A stretch of DNA of 60,000 nt from Antedon mediterranea (GCF_964355755.1 NC_092670.1:12153201-12213200), one strand, 5' to 3'. Positions 33,950 through 43,990 are shown, counted from the first letter of the stretch. Translations and numbers: made by a program. Notes: generated from the letters alone by a model not told the origin.

Positions 33950-35540
33950 AATTCGCGGATTATGATAATTAATATTCATTCATGGTGTTTGATTGATGGA
34001 AACACCTCGTTTGTTCAAAAATCTACATACAAGGAACGATGAGTCGTTTTGATTAGTGCACGATATAATTTTGTTACAAAAATTTATTTTTTTAATAAGA
34101 ATAAGATGTAATTGCTGGGTTTATCTTTGGTTTAAAGTGAAGAAGACTACATGATTACTAATTTTACTAAAAGTAGGTCATATAGTAGTGATGTATTAAA
34201 ATGGGTATTAAAATATATCCTTACTAAACAAACTACTGTGCCGTGATTTGTGATATACCTGTGAAGTTATACCATCGTCTGATGTAGGCTTGGCAATAGG
34301 CCTAAGTTTTATAAAACATTTAGCTCGGAAATCTCGTCACTGACACTTTCCACAAAGTACTAACCGTTCCACCATTTACCATTGTTTTGCTTGTGGCACT
34401 CTCTATATGACATGACACTCGCGTGTATAATTCGTGCAGTAACACAAATAATTCGAGAATGTCAACTTTTGAGTTGTACGCGCAATTGCACGTATTCAAT
34501 ACATTCTAACATCGTAATTTAAACTTTTTAAACAAATTGTTTATTTTGTGAGCGCGTGTGTTGTCGGGGTTGGGACAGATACATTAGGTTGGGAGGCTTG
34601 CAAAAAGCCTAGAAAGGAGAAACGGGGGAGAAACCACTTATCTGAACATTAATATAGGCCTAGGCCTATTCAATATTTTGAAAGAAAGATGTAGGTACTT
34701 ACGAATACATAGGTGATTGATGACAGCATCATGCCGGTATTATACAAATCAATCGATTATTGGAAATAGTTTCATTAACTCTTCAATCAATGAGGAGTGG
34801 CAGTGATCTTGTGATGAAAATTCAATTCAATTCACAACCGTAAAAATACAATAAACAAACAATCTTTAGTAATATTATCGGCGTGGTGATGTTTTAATAG
34901 CAGTATATATGCAGGCCGGCATTCCAACGCTGTTTTAGCTCATAACAACGGTTATCAGACCCTGATAACGTCTCTTTTCCCCTGAATACAATAAACCACA
35001 CCAGCTTTGTCTCTTTGTTTAGGCGATTATTATCCTAGCACTTCAAACATACAAACTTTCCTGCTGCGGATACAAAGTATACGGTTCCTTCCATGTGAAC
35101 ACGGTCAGTTCAGCAGTAAATTGAGTTCAACTAGTGAGGAATTAAGCTAGTTCTGTGTGTGCTTAATACGTTCAGTCACGCTGTTTAATTAACACTGTAA
35201 TATAAACAAAATCAAACAATATTTATGATTTCAATGCAACTTGTGGTTTTGAAGGTCGCAGTCTATTTACTCGTGCGTTTGGCTGGGTGTGTATATTTTT
35301 ATAGATCTATAAATAGAACCCACGATAATATATACACAATTTTTATATATGAGCATAAAAAATATCATATTGGTAGTACAAATTACCTTGAAAAGTATAA
35401 CAAATCCAAGTATAACATTTGTATTCTCTTAAACAGTAATGTCCATATCGAACAGAAGAGCCGTCCAGCGACAGAGACGTTAGCACTGACTTATCGCTAC
35501 TCACACACTAACAATGGTATAATCGCTAGCTACTAGTTAC
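33950..35540. other. unique DNA; no convincing exon
   Basis: The plus-strand frame at 35225-35536 (103 codons) begins with a hydrophobic stretch but shows no domain. TAGGCCTAGGCCTA at 34655-34668 holds two overlapping TAGGCCTA octamers. Nothing else is supported. Confidence 0.3.
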
Positions 35541-35559
35541 ATCTCGGAGAGAACTTCAA

Positions 35560-35615
35560 GGAGCATGCGCAGTTCTGATTGGTTAGTGAATGGGAGTGTC
35601 GAATTTATAAATATT
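35560..35615 (+). promoter_or_regulatory. possible promoter-like element cluster
   Basis: GCATGCGCA at 35563-35571 resembles an NRF-1 half-palindrome, ATTGG at 35578-35582 is an inverted CCAAT box, and TTTATAAATA at 35604-35613 is TATA-like. The order and spacing would suit a plus-strand promoter. No exon or transcript supports it, and each motif is common in AT-rich DNA. Confidence 0.2.
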
Positions 35616-35887
35616 TGGATTAGAAATAGACTAAAAACAGAGAGGTTGAAATAGGTTTCGCAAAAGAAAAATGGAAATTATGTAAGTGTATTATTTTGCT
35701 ATTAATAGCTTTGATTTTGCAGAAAAAAGCTAAAAAAATGTATTTTTTAAATGTCTCCATCAAAATAATGGAATCGACCGAGCTTAAAACTTCCAGAGAA
35801 TTAACACCGTGTGTATTATAAACTACTGTACGGTAGGCATACAAAAGTTCAATAACCAACTTAAACTAACGTACATGCGCAACGCAT

Positions 35888-36040
35888 GAGGTGGTCTTGG
35901 TTCTCCACTCGGATGCAGTACAACGCACACTTTTAACCAATCCGACGCGATGGATCGTCCGAACTGTCGCGTGTGATTGGTCAACTCAACCTACTTACGT
36001 TGAGCGTACGTAATTTTGTTGCGTAAGTGGATACTATGTT
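35888..36040. mobile_element. decayed family A MITE
   Basis: GTGGTCTTGGTTCTCCACTC on the left and TTGCGTAAGTGGATACTAT on the right bracket inner ACCAATCCGACGCGATGG and GTGTGATTGGTCAACTC blocks. Both termini are eroded. Confidence 0.6.
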
Positions 36041-36581
36041 TTCGAATTGCGACGACCAAACTACGTCATGTTAGTTCACAATGTGCGCATGTGGAGATAT
36101 AGGACGGTGTGTCATCGCTCCTCAACTTGACATAGGGATGGTTTCTAGGTCCAGACGACCAATGACACGTCGATTGAAATGACTTCTGACCTAAGTTGGT
36201 CGCTGAATCCTCGGTCGACGAAAATCGAAAATCGTATATACACGTTGAATTCGTCAAGATTCATATTGTGTAAAATCCCCAATAGGCATACAGTAGCTCA
36301 TAATCACAGTCATATGTTAGCATTTAAGTTAATTCGTGATTGAATTTCATCTGCGGAGATTATGTTTTTACACAGACTTGCGGCTTAATATGATAATACC
36401 CTATGCGCGTTTACACGTAGTTATGGAATACACACTGCTTGGTAATTACCCAAATTCGTGCAAATGCCTACTCGATTATTACACGCGTGTAGCAAGTGAG
36501 GCTAACAATACTTTAATTGTGGTGTGTTGAGTTCAGCAAATTATACAATATAATATAAAATATATATAATATTATAATTAA
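36041..36581. other. unique DNA, nothing recognised
   Basis: Frames at 36066-36257 (minus) and 36336-36530 (plus) have no recognisable domain. Confidence 0.3.
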
Positions 36582-36761
36582 ATAAATAAATGATAAAGAC
36601 GCTAGTAAATTACCAACTGAACATTTTATTGCACTACAGGCTGTTTCATGAGTATGAACTCAATCTTCAGGTGCTTGGCTCTGAATGATAGTCATGAAAC
36701 AGCCTGTAGTGCAATAAAATGTTCAGTTGGTAATTTACTAGCGTCTTTATCATTTATTTAT
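36582..36761 (-). mobile_element. perfect 70-bp inverted repeat, probable Penelope-like/retrozyme remnant
   Basis: The arms 36582-36651 and 36692-36761 are perfect complements over 70 bp, with a 40-bp spacer. Both contain GCACTACAGGCTGTTTCATG or its complement, then ACATTTTATT and GCTAGTAAATTACC. The spacer plus the left arm read on the minus strand fits a type I hammerhead with a very short stem III, the form described in Penelope-like elements and animal retrozymes. Inverted partial copies are also typical of Penelope-like insertions. No protein-coding part is present. Confidence 0.6.
36631..36674 (-). ncRNA. candidate hammerhead ribozyme, type I, minimal stem III
   Basis: On the minus strand: GCAC (stem I), CTGAAGA (CUGANGA core), stem II TGAGT/ACTCA with loop TCAT, GAAA followed by C, a 2-bp stem III (AC/GT) with a 5-base loop, the cleavage triplet GTA, then GTGC, which pairs with GCAC. 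Predicted cleavage falls between minus-strand bases at 36635 and 36634. A further CATT/AATG pairing could extend stem I past an internal loop. One flaw: the first stem II pair is T-T instead of the usual G-C, so activity may be reduced. On the plus strand the other arm has GAAAC and GTA but a disrupted core (CTGAATGA), so only one half is complete. Confidence 0.55.
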
Positions 36762-36904
36762 ATTTGGCTCTACATTTTGTATCGAGCACTTTCGATTTCA
36801 TGATCTGCGTTAAATTTACCACGATTTAATATTATTATTATATATTTTTATTTTTTGCTTGATTCACAATTACACAAAGACACATATGGTGCAACGCTGT
36901 GAGT

Positions 36905-37008
36905 TTACAAATCACAAGCGGCAGTTATAAATTTCCATCGCGTCGTCATTGGTCAAATTACTTGCGCTTACGTTCTTACGTTGCGTCCACGTACGTGGGA
37001 TCAGAGGT
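36905..37008. mobile_element. family A MITE, right part
   Basis: AATCACAAGCGGCAGTTATA, CATTGGTCAAATTACTTGCG and CTTACGTTCTTACGTTGCGT represent the middle and right half; the last bases (GTGGGATCAGAGGTTTAA) are a decayed terminus. It leads directly into another left end. Confidence 0.6.
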
Positions 37009-37070
37009 TTAAGCGTGGTTCCCACTACTAGCGACGCAACACAAGGACGTAACGCAACGCAAGTGATTGC
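37008..37070 (+). mobile_element. family A MITE, left-end fragment
   Basis: TTTAAGCGTGGTTCCCACTA then CTAGCGACGCAACACAAGGA and CGTAACGCAACGCAAGTGAT is a nearly intact left arm, interrupted at 37071 by the start of a complete copy. This suggests insertion of one family member into another. Confidence 0.7.
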
Positions 37071-37249
37071 ATGCTTGGTTCCAACTAACGACGCAACACA
37101 AGGACGTAACGCAACGCAAGTGAATTGACCAATCACAAGCGATGGCTTATTCGCTTGTGATTGCTGTCTATAACTTCGCTTGTCATTGGTTAAAACGCTT
37201 GAGTTGCGTTTACGTCCTTGCGTTACGTTCTAGTGGGAACCAAGCTTTA
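37071..37249. mobile_element. family A MITE, complete copy
   Basis: The left end is GCTTGGTTCCAACTAACGAC and the right end TTCTAGTGGGAACCAAGCTT. Arms of about 65 bp pair; the centre contains CAATCACAAGCGA and its inverse. The flanking frames at 36912-37372 on both strands are composed of this repeat (for example the duplicated CVALRPCVASL peptide). Confidence 0.8.
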
Positions 37250-38064
37250 AAAGTATACTACTGGGTGAGGCAACGACTGGACAAGTGTGAACTAGAAGGA
37301 TACAATTCAAAGAAACAATGTGAAAATGTGACCGGTAAATGTGGTACATTGTGGATAATAATGCACGTGTAGGGAATACAAGGGTAAAAAGACATGAACT
37401 CGGTCGCTGCTATACGCCAAAGTCCAATATTTATAACGTTACTATCTTTCTTCTAATGCACGAAACATTACATTGCGCTTCTACCAAACGATGTTTTATC
37501 GGGGTTTTGCGATAATAAATCTAAATATAGCCTGTCGTAAATATAACCTAAAAATTGATTAGGCAAATGCACATGCCGTTATATAAAACATCGATATTAT
37601 TAATAGCGTAAACTAAGATACGGTGGTTCATAAATACATGGCAATTGTTATGTTTATATAACGGGATTCGTATAGAAAGACCTAATAACATTAGGAGACA
37701 CTCGGAAAAAAACAACCAACAATGATACTTAGGTAATTGTGACAATACATAGCATATACCTTAATAAATGAAATGGAGCCTTGTTTCAATTCTATAAGAT
37801 GTAACTACCAAAGGATAGGCGACATGAATTACTGTCGATAAATAATTTGACGACATGCGAGCCTTTCCATAACATATTTCTTTCAATTTAAAGCTGAATT
37901 GTGTTTTGATGAACGAAAAATTCATCTATGTTTGTTGCCCATCTTCATATATTGTAATGTTCTCATCTGATTGGAAATATTGTTTGTCCGCGCCAAGCAC
38001 ATAAAGAATAATATCAGTCACATGATAAAGTGGAATAAATTAAGAGTCTATTTAGATTCAAACA
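37250..38064. other. unique DNA, nothing recognised
   Basis: A 65-codon minus-strand frame at 37548-37745 has no domain. No repeats were seen. Confidence 0.3.
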
Positions 38065-38150
38065 TATTTATTACAAAGGAATACCATACATTACACATGT
38101 TTCGCCCAACAACTACGCTCATAAAAACGTGATCCAAATTAAGTATCTAA
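38065..38150 (-). mobile_element. possible Penelope-like terminus with a decayed hammerhead
   Basis: Read on the minus strand: ACGT, a TTTTATGA sequence where CTGATGA is expected, GCGTAGTTGTTGGGC (stem II region), GAAAC, a short ATGT loop, GTA and ATGT, then an AT-rich AATAAATATG tail. The arrangement GAAAC-loop-GTA and the ACGT/ATGT pairing parallel the candidate at 36631-36674, but two core bases differ from consensus and stem II is weak. It is probably an inactive relic if real. Confidence 0.3.
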
Positions 38151-38201
38151 GAACAATTGGCACGAATGACGCCCCATAGTAATATCCATGAAAGTTTTAA
38201 A

Positions 38202-38418
38202 AGACCTGGGGTCAGATTGATCAAACTTGCTTAGAAATTAAAGCATCTTAACTTTGTTAACTTAAGTCAGCTTTCAAAATTATCTAAGCAAAAATCTCTG
38301 CATTTTAAGAGACCTGGGGTCAGATTGATCAAACTTGCTTAGAAATAAAAGCATCTTAACTTTATTAACTTAAGTCAGTTTTCAAAATTACCTAATCAAA
38401 AATCTTTGCATATTCATT
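38202..38418 (+). repeat. 108-bp tandem duplication
   Basis: AGACCTGGGGTCAGATTGAT starts at 38202 and again at 38310; the two units agree at most positions (TTAACTTAAGTCAG, CAAAATTA blocks). It may be a duplicated short TIR element, since TTGCTTAGAAAT and ATCTAAGCAA are complementary within each unit. Confidence 0.8.
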
Positions 38419-38485
38419 TCTAAGTCCTTTCGTCAAAAAATGGTTTGATAAAAAAAAAAGCTTCAGTTTTTTAACCCTGAAATAC

Positions 38486-38727
38486 CACCCGATCCTCGGA
38501 ACTGTATCGATATTTCTCCAGTATCATAGTAATGATGTTTCACATGTATCGCCGGTAACATTATAACCTGACCTTATATAACAAAGACACCACGTCCATG
38601 TAGTACATGTTATTATGTAGGCCTATATTACTGTATATAAATACCCACCGGTGGTATACAGAATATTCCATGAACTGGGCAAATAATTGTCGTATGTGAA
38701 GATAAAGCACCCGTGAGAATCGGGTAG
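38486..38727. mobile_element. MITE, GAATCGGGT family
   Basis: The left end ACCCGATCCTCGGAACTGTA and the right end GAGAATCGGGT are inverted. Subterminal regions also correspond (ATATTTCTCC on the left, GTGAAGATAAAGCACC on the right). About 240 bp, non-coding. No clear target duplication. Confidence 0.5.
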
Positions 38728-39597
38728 GCCTACACTTACCGGTACGCAGGTTTTGTCACGTATACACGCGAGATATTTTCAAATTGTGTTTATATTATTA
38801 AATTTTTATAATAGGCCCATGGGGGTATGGTGAAATACTCTACAGTTATGGCCTTTAGTGTGAAAAGAGAAATACTGATCAACACCCACCGTTGAGTACG
38901 ATTTGTTTATACTGTAGTAAGTAGAATAATGGAGGTAGAATTATAATTCTGTATATAAACTAATTATCATTGTATAATAAACATAAACATAAAAATAAAT
39001 GTAAAAGCCGTATTGATTGGTTTTGGATAATTCATGATATAAACATGATTATACCAAGGTGAAGTGTGGATAATTAATGATACAAACATGATTAAACCAA
39101 AGTATTTACGATTCGTAGTGTATGAATGGAAACATAGCATCCAGGTACGTGACACGTGACAAGGCGTGAAAGATAGAACTGCAGTATTACTTTTATACAT
39201 TACATCCAGGGTAACTTTATTAAATCATACCATTAATTTACAAACCTCATATTTTGTGGCGAATATATTATGGGGAAATAATTAGTCATGTATTACCACA
39301 GAGTAAATTACTCCACGGCATTATACATTTCACAATGCAATCAAGTTTCCATTTAAGTTATATAAATAAGTATCCAGGCCAAACAAATGGTTAAAGCTAC
39401 ATTCAAACTTTTTTTACGGAACGGAACACGACGCCGCGTTGTTAAATAATGGAAAAATAATAGAATTTAACGGCGCCGTCTTTCGTTCTAAAATTGTGAA
39501 TGTATAGGGCTATTACGATAGACGTATATAGGTGCAGTAATATTTACCGAATGAATTAACTGCAATATATTAGAGTGTGCAATTCACTATGACTTCG
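38728..39597. other. unique DNA with a 43-bp tandem duplication
   Basis: TGGATAATTCATGATATAAA starts at 39024 and TGGATAATTAATGATACAAA at 39067, a 43-bp duplication ending in CATGATTATACCAAG or CATGATTAAACCAAA. GGCGCCG lies at 39471-39477. No gene. Confidence 0.45.
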
Positions 39598-39743
39598 TAA
39601 AGTTTGATTACGGGAAGTACGCGCAACACAAGCCACAATGTACGCGTAAGTATTTGTCCAATCACAAGCAAATGTTCCGATGATCCGATTTTCTGATTGG
39701 TCAAATTTCCGCGCGTAAACTTTCTGGTAGAAATCAAGGTTTA
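39598..39743. mobile_element. decayed family A MITE
   Basis: TAAAGTTTGATTACGGGAAG, CGCGCAACACAAG, GTCCAATCACAAGC, CTGATTGGTCAAATTTCCGC and GAAATCAAGGTTTA follow the family order with many substitutions. Confidence 0.6.
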
Positions 39744-40403
39744 ACTAGTTTTAATCGATATAACAAGAGAGGCAAGGGAATGTGATGTTATATACAAAAC
39801 TAATGTATAATCATTAGAAATACCTTTAAAATATTATGCTTAGTAACTTGTCTTTTGAATCTATAACTGTGGCATAATTATAAAACAAAGACAGCAGTGT
39901 AGCAATATGCACCTGCAACTGAAATTACCAAGAAGTCCTAAGGCCTAGTAAACTCATTAATTAATTAATAACCAAACAGGAAAACAAAACTACATCGCGG
40001 TAACTAGCCTAGTGAGTTTGGTTACGTAAAGGTGATTATTTTGAAATATAATTTCATGAAATATTATATTTTGTAAAGTTCCAGTTCCTTGAAGCAAATC
40101 ATGATTATCGATGCGCAGAATATCTTTTCATAAAAAAAATAAGGAATGCAAAAGCAATTCACATCCTATGTATAGATTACATGTACGAATGAGTGTGTCA
40201 TAGGGCTAGTAAACAGGTAGGAGCATAAGTTGACAGGTGAGGTGTGTTGGTATGGAACGCCAGAGCTGACATAAATGTATAAAGGTAACACATCTAATAC
40301 ATGTTTATTCGATGGGTACTGTATGTTCTCCACGATCGATAGTTGCATGTTACCTGGATATTCTTATGTCCGCATTGATGAGGCGTGAATTGTGGGAGAA
40401 GTC
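39744..40403. other. unique DNA, nothing recognised
   Basis: AT-rich, with short frames lacking domains. Confidence 0.3.
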
Positions 40404-40640
40404 CTACTGATTGATTGATTGAAATATATATTTATACTGGGTAACCTCTTCAGTCAAAGACTGGTCTCCCAGAGGGCCTAGTTATGATCAGTGGCTGTGA
40501 TGTACTAATACACCGGGGTAACCCCCTACTCGTCTCGAAAGATGTACTAGGTTCTTTAAAGTGCACACGAGCTAGATGTGTACACTGGACCTACGGTTTA
40601 TAGTCCTTATCCGAGAAGATTCTCAGGCATAAACTTAGTA
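40404..40640 (-). mobile_element. degraded retroposon with an (ATCA)n tail
   Basis: (TTGA)n at 40410-40422 is the tail seen from the other strand. It is followed by ACTGGGTAACCTCTTCAGTC, GGTCTCCCAGAGGGCC, GGGGTAACCCCCTACTCG, AGGTTCTTTAAAGTGCAC and GGACCTACGGTTTATAGTCC. From memory, GGTTCTTT...GTGCAC followed by GGACCTACGGTTTA is a recurring module of marine invertebrate repeats; I cannot name the family. Non-coding. Confidence 0.5.
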
Positions 40641-42434
40641 ATTTTTAATATTTATACCAAAATAAATAAAAAATACCTCGACCGGTGAGATATTTGTAAT
40701 ATTCACTCTTAAATCGAAAAGATCAAACGTTGCTTTGTACTATTAAAGGGAAAATCATATCGACTTGCGTGCACAATCTATTCATGCATATAAGCCGTAA
40801 CCGACGCAGCTTTGTCTAAAGCGATTTCTTAAAATAACTCGCAGAAATCGCAACAATACCCTTTATTATAAATCTCTTTACCAATCTACAATAAAAGTAT
40901 ACAGTACAATAAAGTTATGCTTTAGACATTCATTTATAATGCATTCGCATCTGCTGTGGTTTAAAGCTCGACAGCATGAAATATTATGTATTGATTATAT
41001 GCTTATTGTTATTATATTATATTAACATTGATAGGAGTATTAGGAACTCCATAGACAATTATAACCGTCAGGATTGAGTTGTTAACGTTACCGTGGCATT
41101 TCTTAAATAATTGACCAACTTTAAGAATTGTGTTACGTTTGACAAGTAAAGGCACAAATGGGAAATAAGCGTTGAGATGTTGTTAAACAGACATACACGT
41201 ACAACATGATAACCTTAATTATTCATGTACTACCTTAACACACACTATACGATGTTATGATAAATCGACAAAAATGCTAGAATGATAATGCGGCATTTAT
41301 ATATAATCTGGCTGAAAGAAAGGTAATGCGCCTTGGCAGCAAAAAAATGTCGAGAATGCTCTGAAACCACTAAAATGATTGCGATAACATAATTATACTA
41401 GATATTGCAATATTGCAGTGAGTGCTGAGATATCTGGATAAAAGAAAATACTAATTTGTAGAAAATGTGGACATTTCACTAAATTTGACAACCGTAGCCT
41501 GTAATAATGATTTCACCAGTAGAGAGCAAAACCGTACTAGTAGCCTAGATTGTCTTAGGCCAATGTTTTGTGGTCAAACAATAACCTTTCGGTTCTGAAT
41601 GTTGAATGAAGCGTGACGGGGATCAACAAGCTATGGCGCCATCACAATCCTCCGAGATTTCCAAGAATCAAAGAGATTTTCTGCATTTTTTTGGACATCA
41701 GTTTTGCTCAATATTTCATTCACCCAAAAAGAATCGTGTTTTAAAAATCTGGTGTAAACCTCGATGTACTGGTACATCTCAGCCCAGTCGTTGTTGACAG
41801 ACGAATGTTTGGTACCCAGATAGCTAAACTAAACGTGGGCCTGAAGTTGAATTTTTATTTTGAATTTATTTAGGCCTATAGGCCTTATGTTTTGCTATTG
41901 TACATATCCATCAGAGGGGTATTAAAGACCGTAATTGTACTGGGAAAATGTTTAACTGCATTTGAAAACCACTGGAGTGGAGAAAGATTCATATAAAAGC
42001 AGATTATAACTACACAATATATATTTTTTTATCTATATAAAAGATAACTTACGAAGTATACAAAGTGATGCATGATAGTCAATCCCGGAAACGATTGCTC
42101 TGGTCTACATATCTACATAGTTTCCGGAAAGTCCGGTATAAATTACCGTGAAAAAAATTGTCGGAATAATTTAGGGCCTATCATCACCTAAAACGAATAA
42201 TATCACTTTTATCAGTAAAAAAAAAAAATAGATACCATACGTTTTCTACGAATGATAATCTTCCAGAATAAAATGTGCGTATACTTCCTTCTTGTATAAA
42301 ATAAAACATATAATGTTTCAATTCATTATGTTACATGTACGTAGTCAATATAAATCTTGAGCGATGTTAACTGTATACAACATGCCTCTATTCTAACCGT
42401 ACGTTTGAAAACGTACTACATCCTATTCTTGTCT
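40641..42434. other. unique DNA, no gene
   Basis: Only a 63-codon frame at 41606-41797. TAGGCCTATAGGCCT at 41871-41885. CCGGAAAC at about 42084 and GTTTCCGG at about 42119 form an 8-bp inverted repeat with a long spacer. Confidence 0.3.
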
Positions 42435-42720
42435 TCAGTGCGTTTCGTCTTCCACGAAGATGAAGTTCATCACCGAATTGACAAGTTCAGATTCTGACAG
42501 ATCTTTTGACGTAAATGCTTGCTTTGACGGGGATAATGATGCATTCGAGCAAGCTGTAGTAAATGTTAAAAGGATTATATACTGTTTGCTATCATTTAGT
42601 ATCAATAAGGTCTTAAGAGGGACTCGAAGGTGTTGGGATATTACCATACAAGTGACAGATAATCCCATCTATAATCCCATCTATAAGATATGGAATCCAT
42701 TATACGACTACACGTAATCA
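42435..42720 (+). other. weak exon-like segment
   Basis: A plus-strand frame from 42460 (85 codons) contains an acidic serine-rich stretch (SSDSDRSFDVNACFDGDNDA) with a more even codon use than its neighbours, and TTCTTGTCTTCAG just upstream looks like a splice acceptor. I recognise no family, the second half becomes low-complexity (a duplicated YNPIY), and the opposite strand is also open. I describe it rather than call a gene. Confidence 0.15.
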
Positions 42721-42959
42721 CGTGCTTCTTCGTTGATTCACTTTCTTTTAAAAAATGATACTAGAGTTACATCTATTGTCACTCATGACATAAATCGCCG
42801 CTCACAACATTTATTTTCGATGAGTATAGCCTCTTCAAGGCTTGTTTCCATAAATGTATACAAACTAATACAAAACAAGAAGCTTTTAAAACAACATGAC
42901 CATAAATGTCTCATGATTAGAATATTACAATAATTAATGGATGGTTTAAACTTACTTTA

Positions 42960-43072
42960 ACCGATTCTCTGTCCTGTTTCTATATACTTTGTCCAGTTTC
43001 ATGAGAGCATTTTGTAATACACTGTAACATAATGTATCACATAAAAAATGTCATATGCAGAGAATCGGGTGC
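42960..43072. mobile_element. short MITE, GAATCGGGT family
   Basis: ACCGATTCTCTGTCCTG on the left and GCAGAGAATCGGGT on the right are inverted over about 13 bp, 113 bp apart. The CACATAAAAAATGTCATATG stretch before the right end resembles the subterminal part of other copies. No target duplication was seen. Confidence 0.5.
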
Positions 43073-43690
43073 TTAAAGCCTACTAGTAGAGTATATGCTC
43101 GCCTCAGGGTACCTCCCCCATCCCAATGCATGTAAATATGATAAGCAGTACAAATACAATCTCTCTCTTATAGATAATAATATTGTTAGATTCAATAAAA
43201 TAATTATAGGATTTACACCACCGACCTCCGACAAAGTTATTATTTTATATAATATATACCAAAATAGACATACGCCGTATTACTATTGGAACATTAGCAA
43301 AATCACATTAGACAATTAAACACAGGTTTAAAAATAACACACGGAAAACCATCAAGCCATATAAATGAATATAAAAATAGTCGGCATTATTTTTTTTTAT
43401 AAAAGATACTAATTCAGAACTTTGCGGGCTGAAGGCATCATGGAAGATGAATGAACTTGAGTCTCTTCTTTAGCGCATGAGCACTGCATGCATTTTTTTG
43501 TTTTTGAGTGCGACCGAATGTCTATAACTCTATGCAACTTAGAAATCTTTTAGATTAATGGTGCGACAAGAGACAGAGACGTGCTAAAAAAAGATCAATA
43601 CTTAATTAAACAACAAAAATAAAACACATCAGTGTCAATTAGTTGAAGGTTCACGGGGTACTGACACATTTAATGAATATTAAGAACAAT
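43073..43690. other. unique DNA, nothing recognised
   Basis: A 74-codon frame at 43095-43319 has no domain. Confidence 0.3.
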
Positions 43691-43990
43691 TGAAGAAATG
43701 AAAAAAAAAAACCAAAAAAACAAAAAACAAATAATAGCAATAAAAGATTTAAACAAACATAGATACACAAATCAAGGTACAAAAGTAAACATTTGTAAAA
43801 AATACAACAAAAAAACGAACAAAATCACGATACTACTAAAAGCAAACAAAAAACACGAAAACACAAAATAAGCCCTATATGAAATCAAGATAATAAAAAG
43901 AAAATCAAAACATAAACAAAAATCATAAAAAAGTCAAAATGCTCAATAGAAAAACTTTTTGTTTAAAAAGTTCAATAAACAGAAATAATT
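43691..43990 (+). repeat. A-rich, strand-asymmetric low-complexity tract
   Basis: About 300 bases are dominated by A with interspersed C and G and very few T (for example AAACAAACATAGATACACAA). It is not a simple repeat. A similar tract occurs at 56715-57000. It could be an expanded poly-A tail or a skewed insertion. Confidence 0.55.

Noticed and set aside
34880-35180. Possible 5' untranslated region or promoter
   Set aside because: Locally less AT-rich with initiator-like motifs, but nothing specific enough to support a call.
36912-37372. Frames on both strands around the family A cluster
   Set aside because: They consist of MITE sequence, including a duplicated CVALRPCVASL peptide that comes from two MITE arms.
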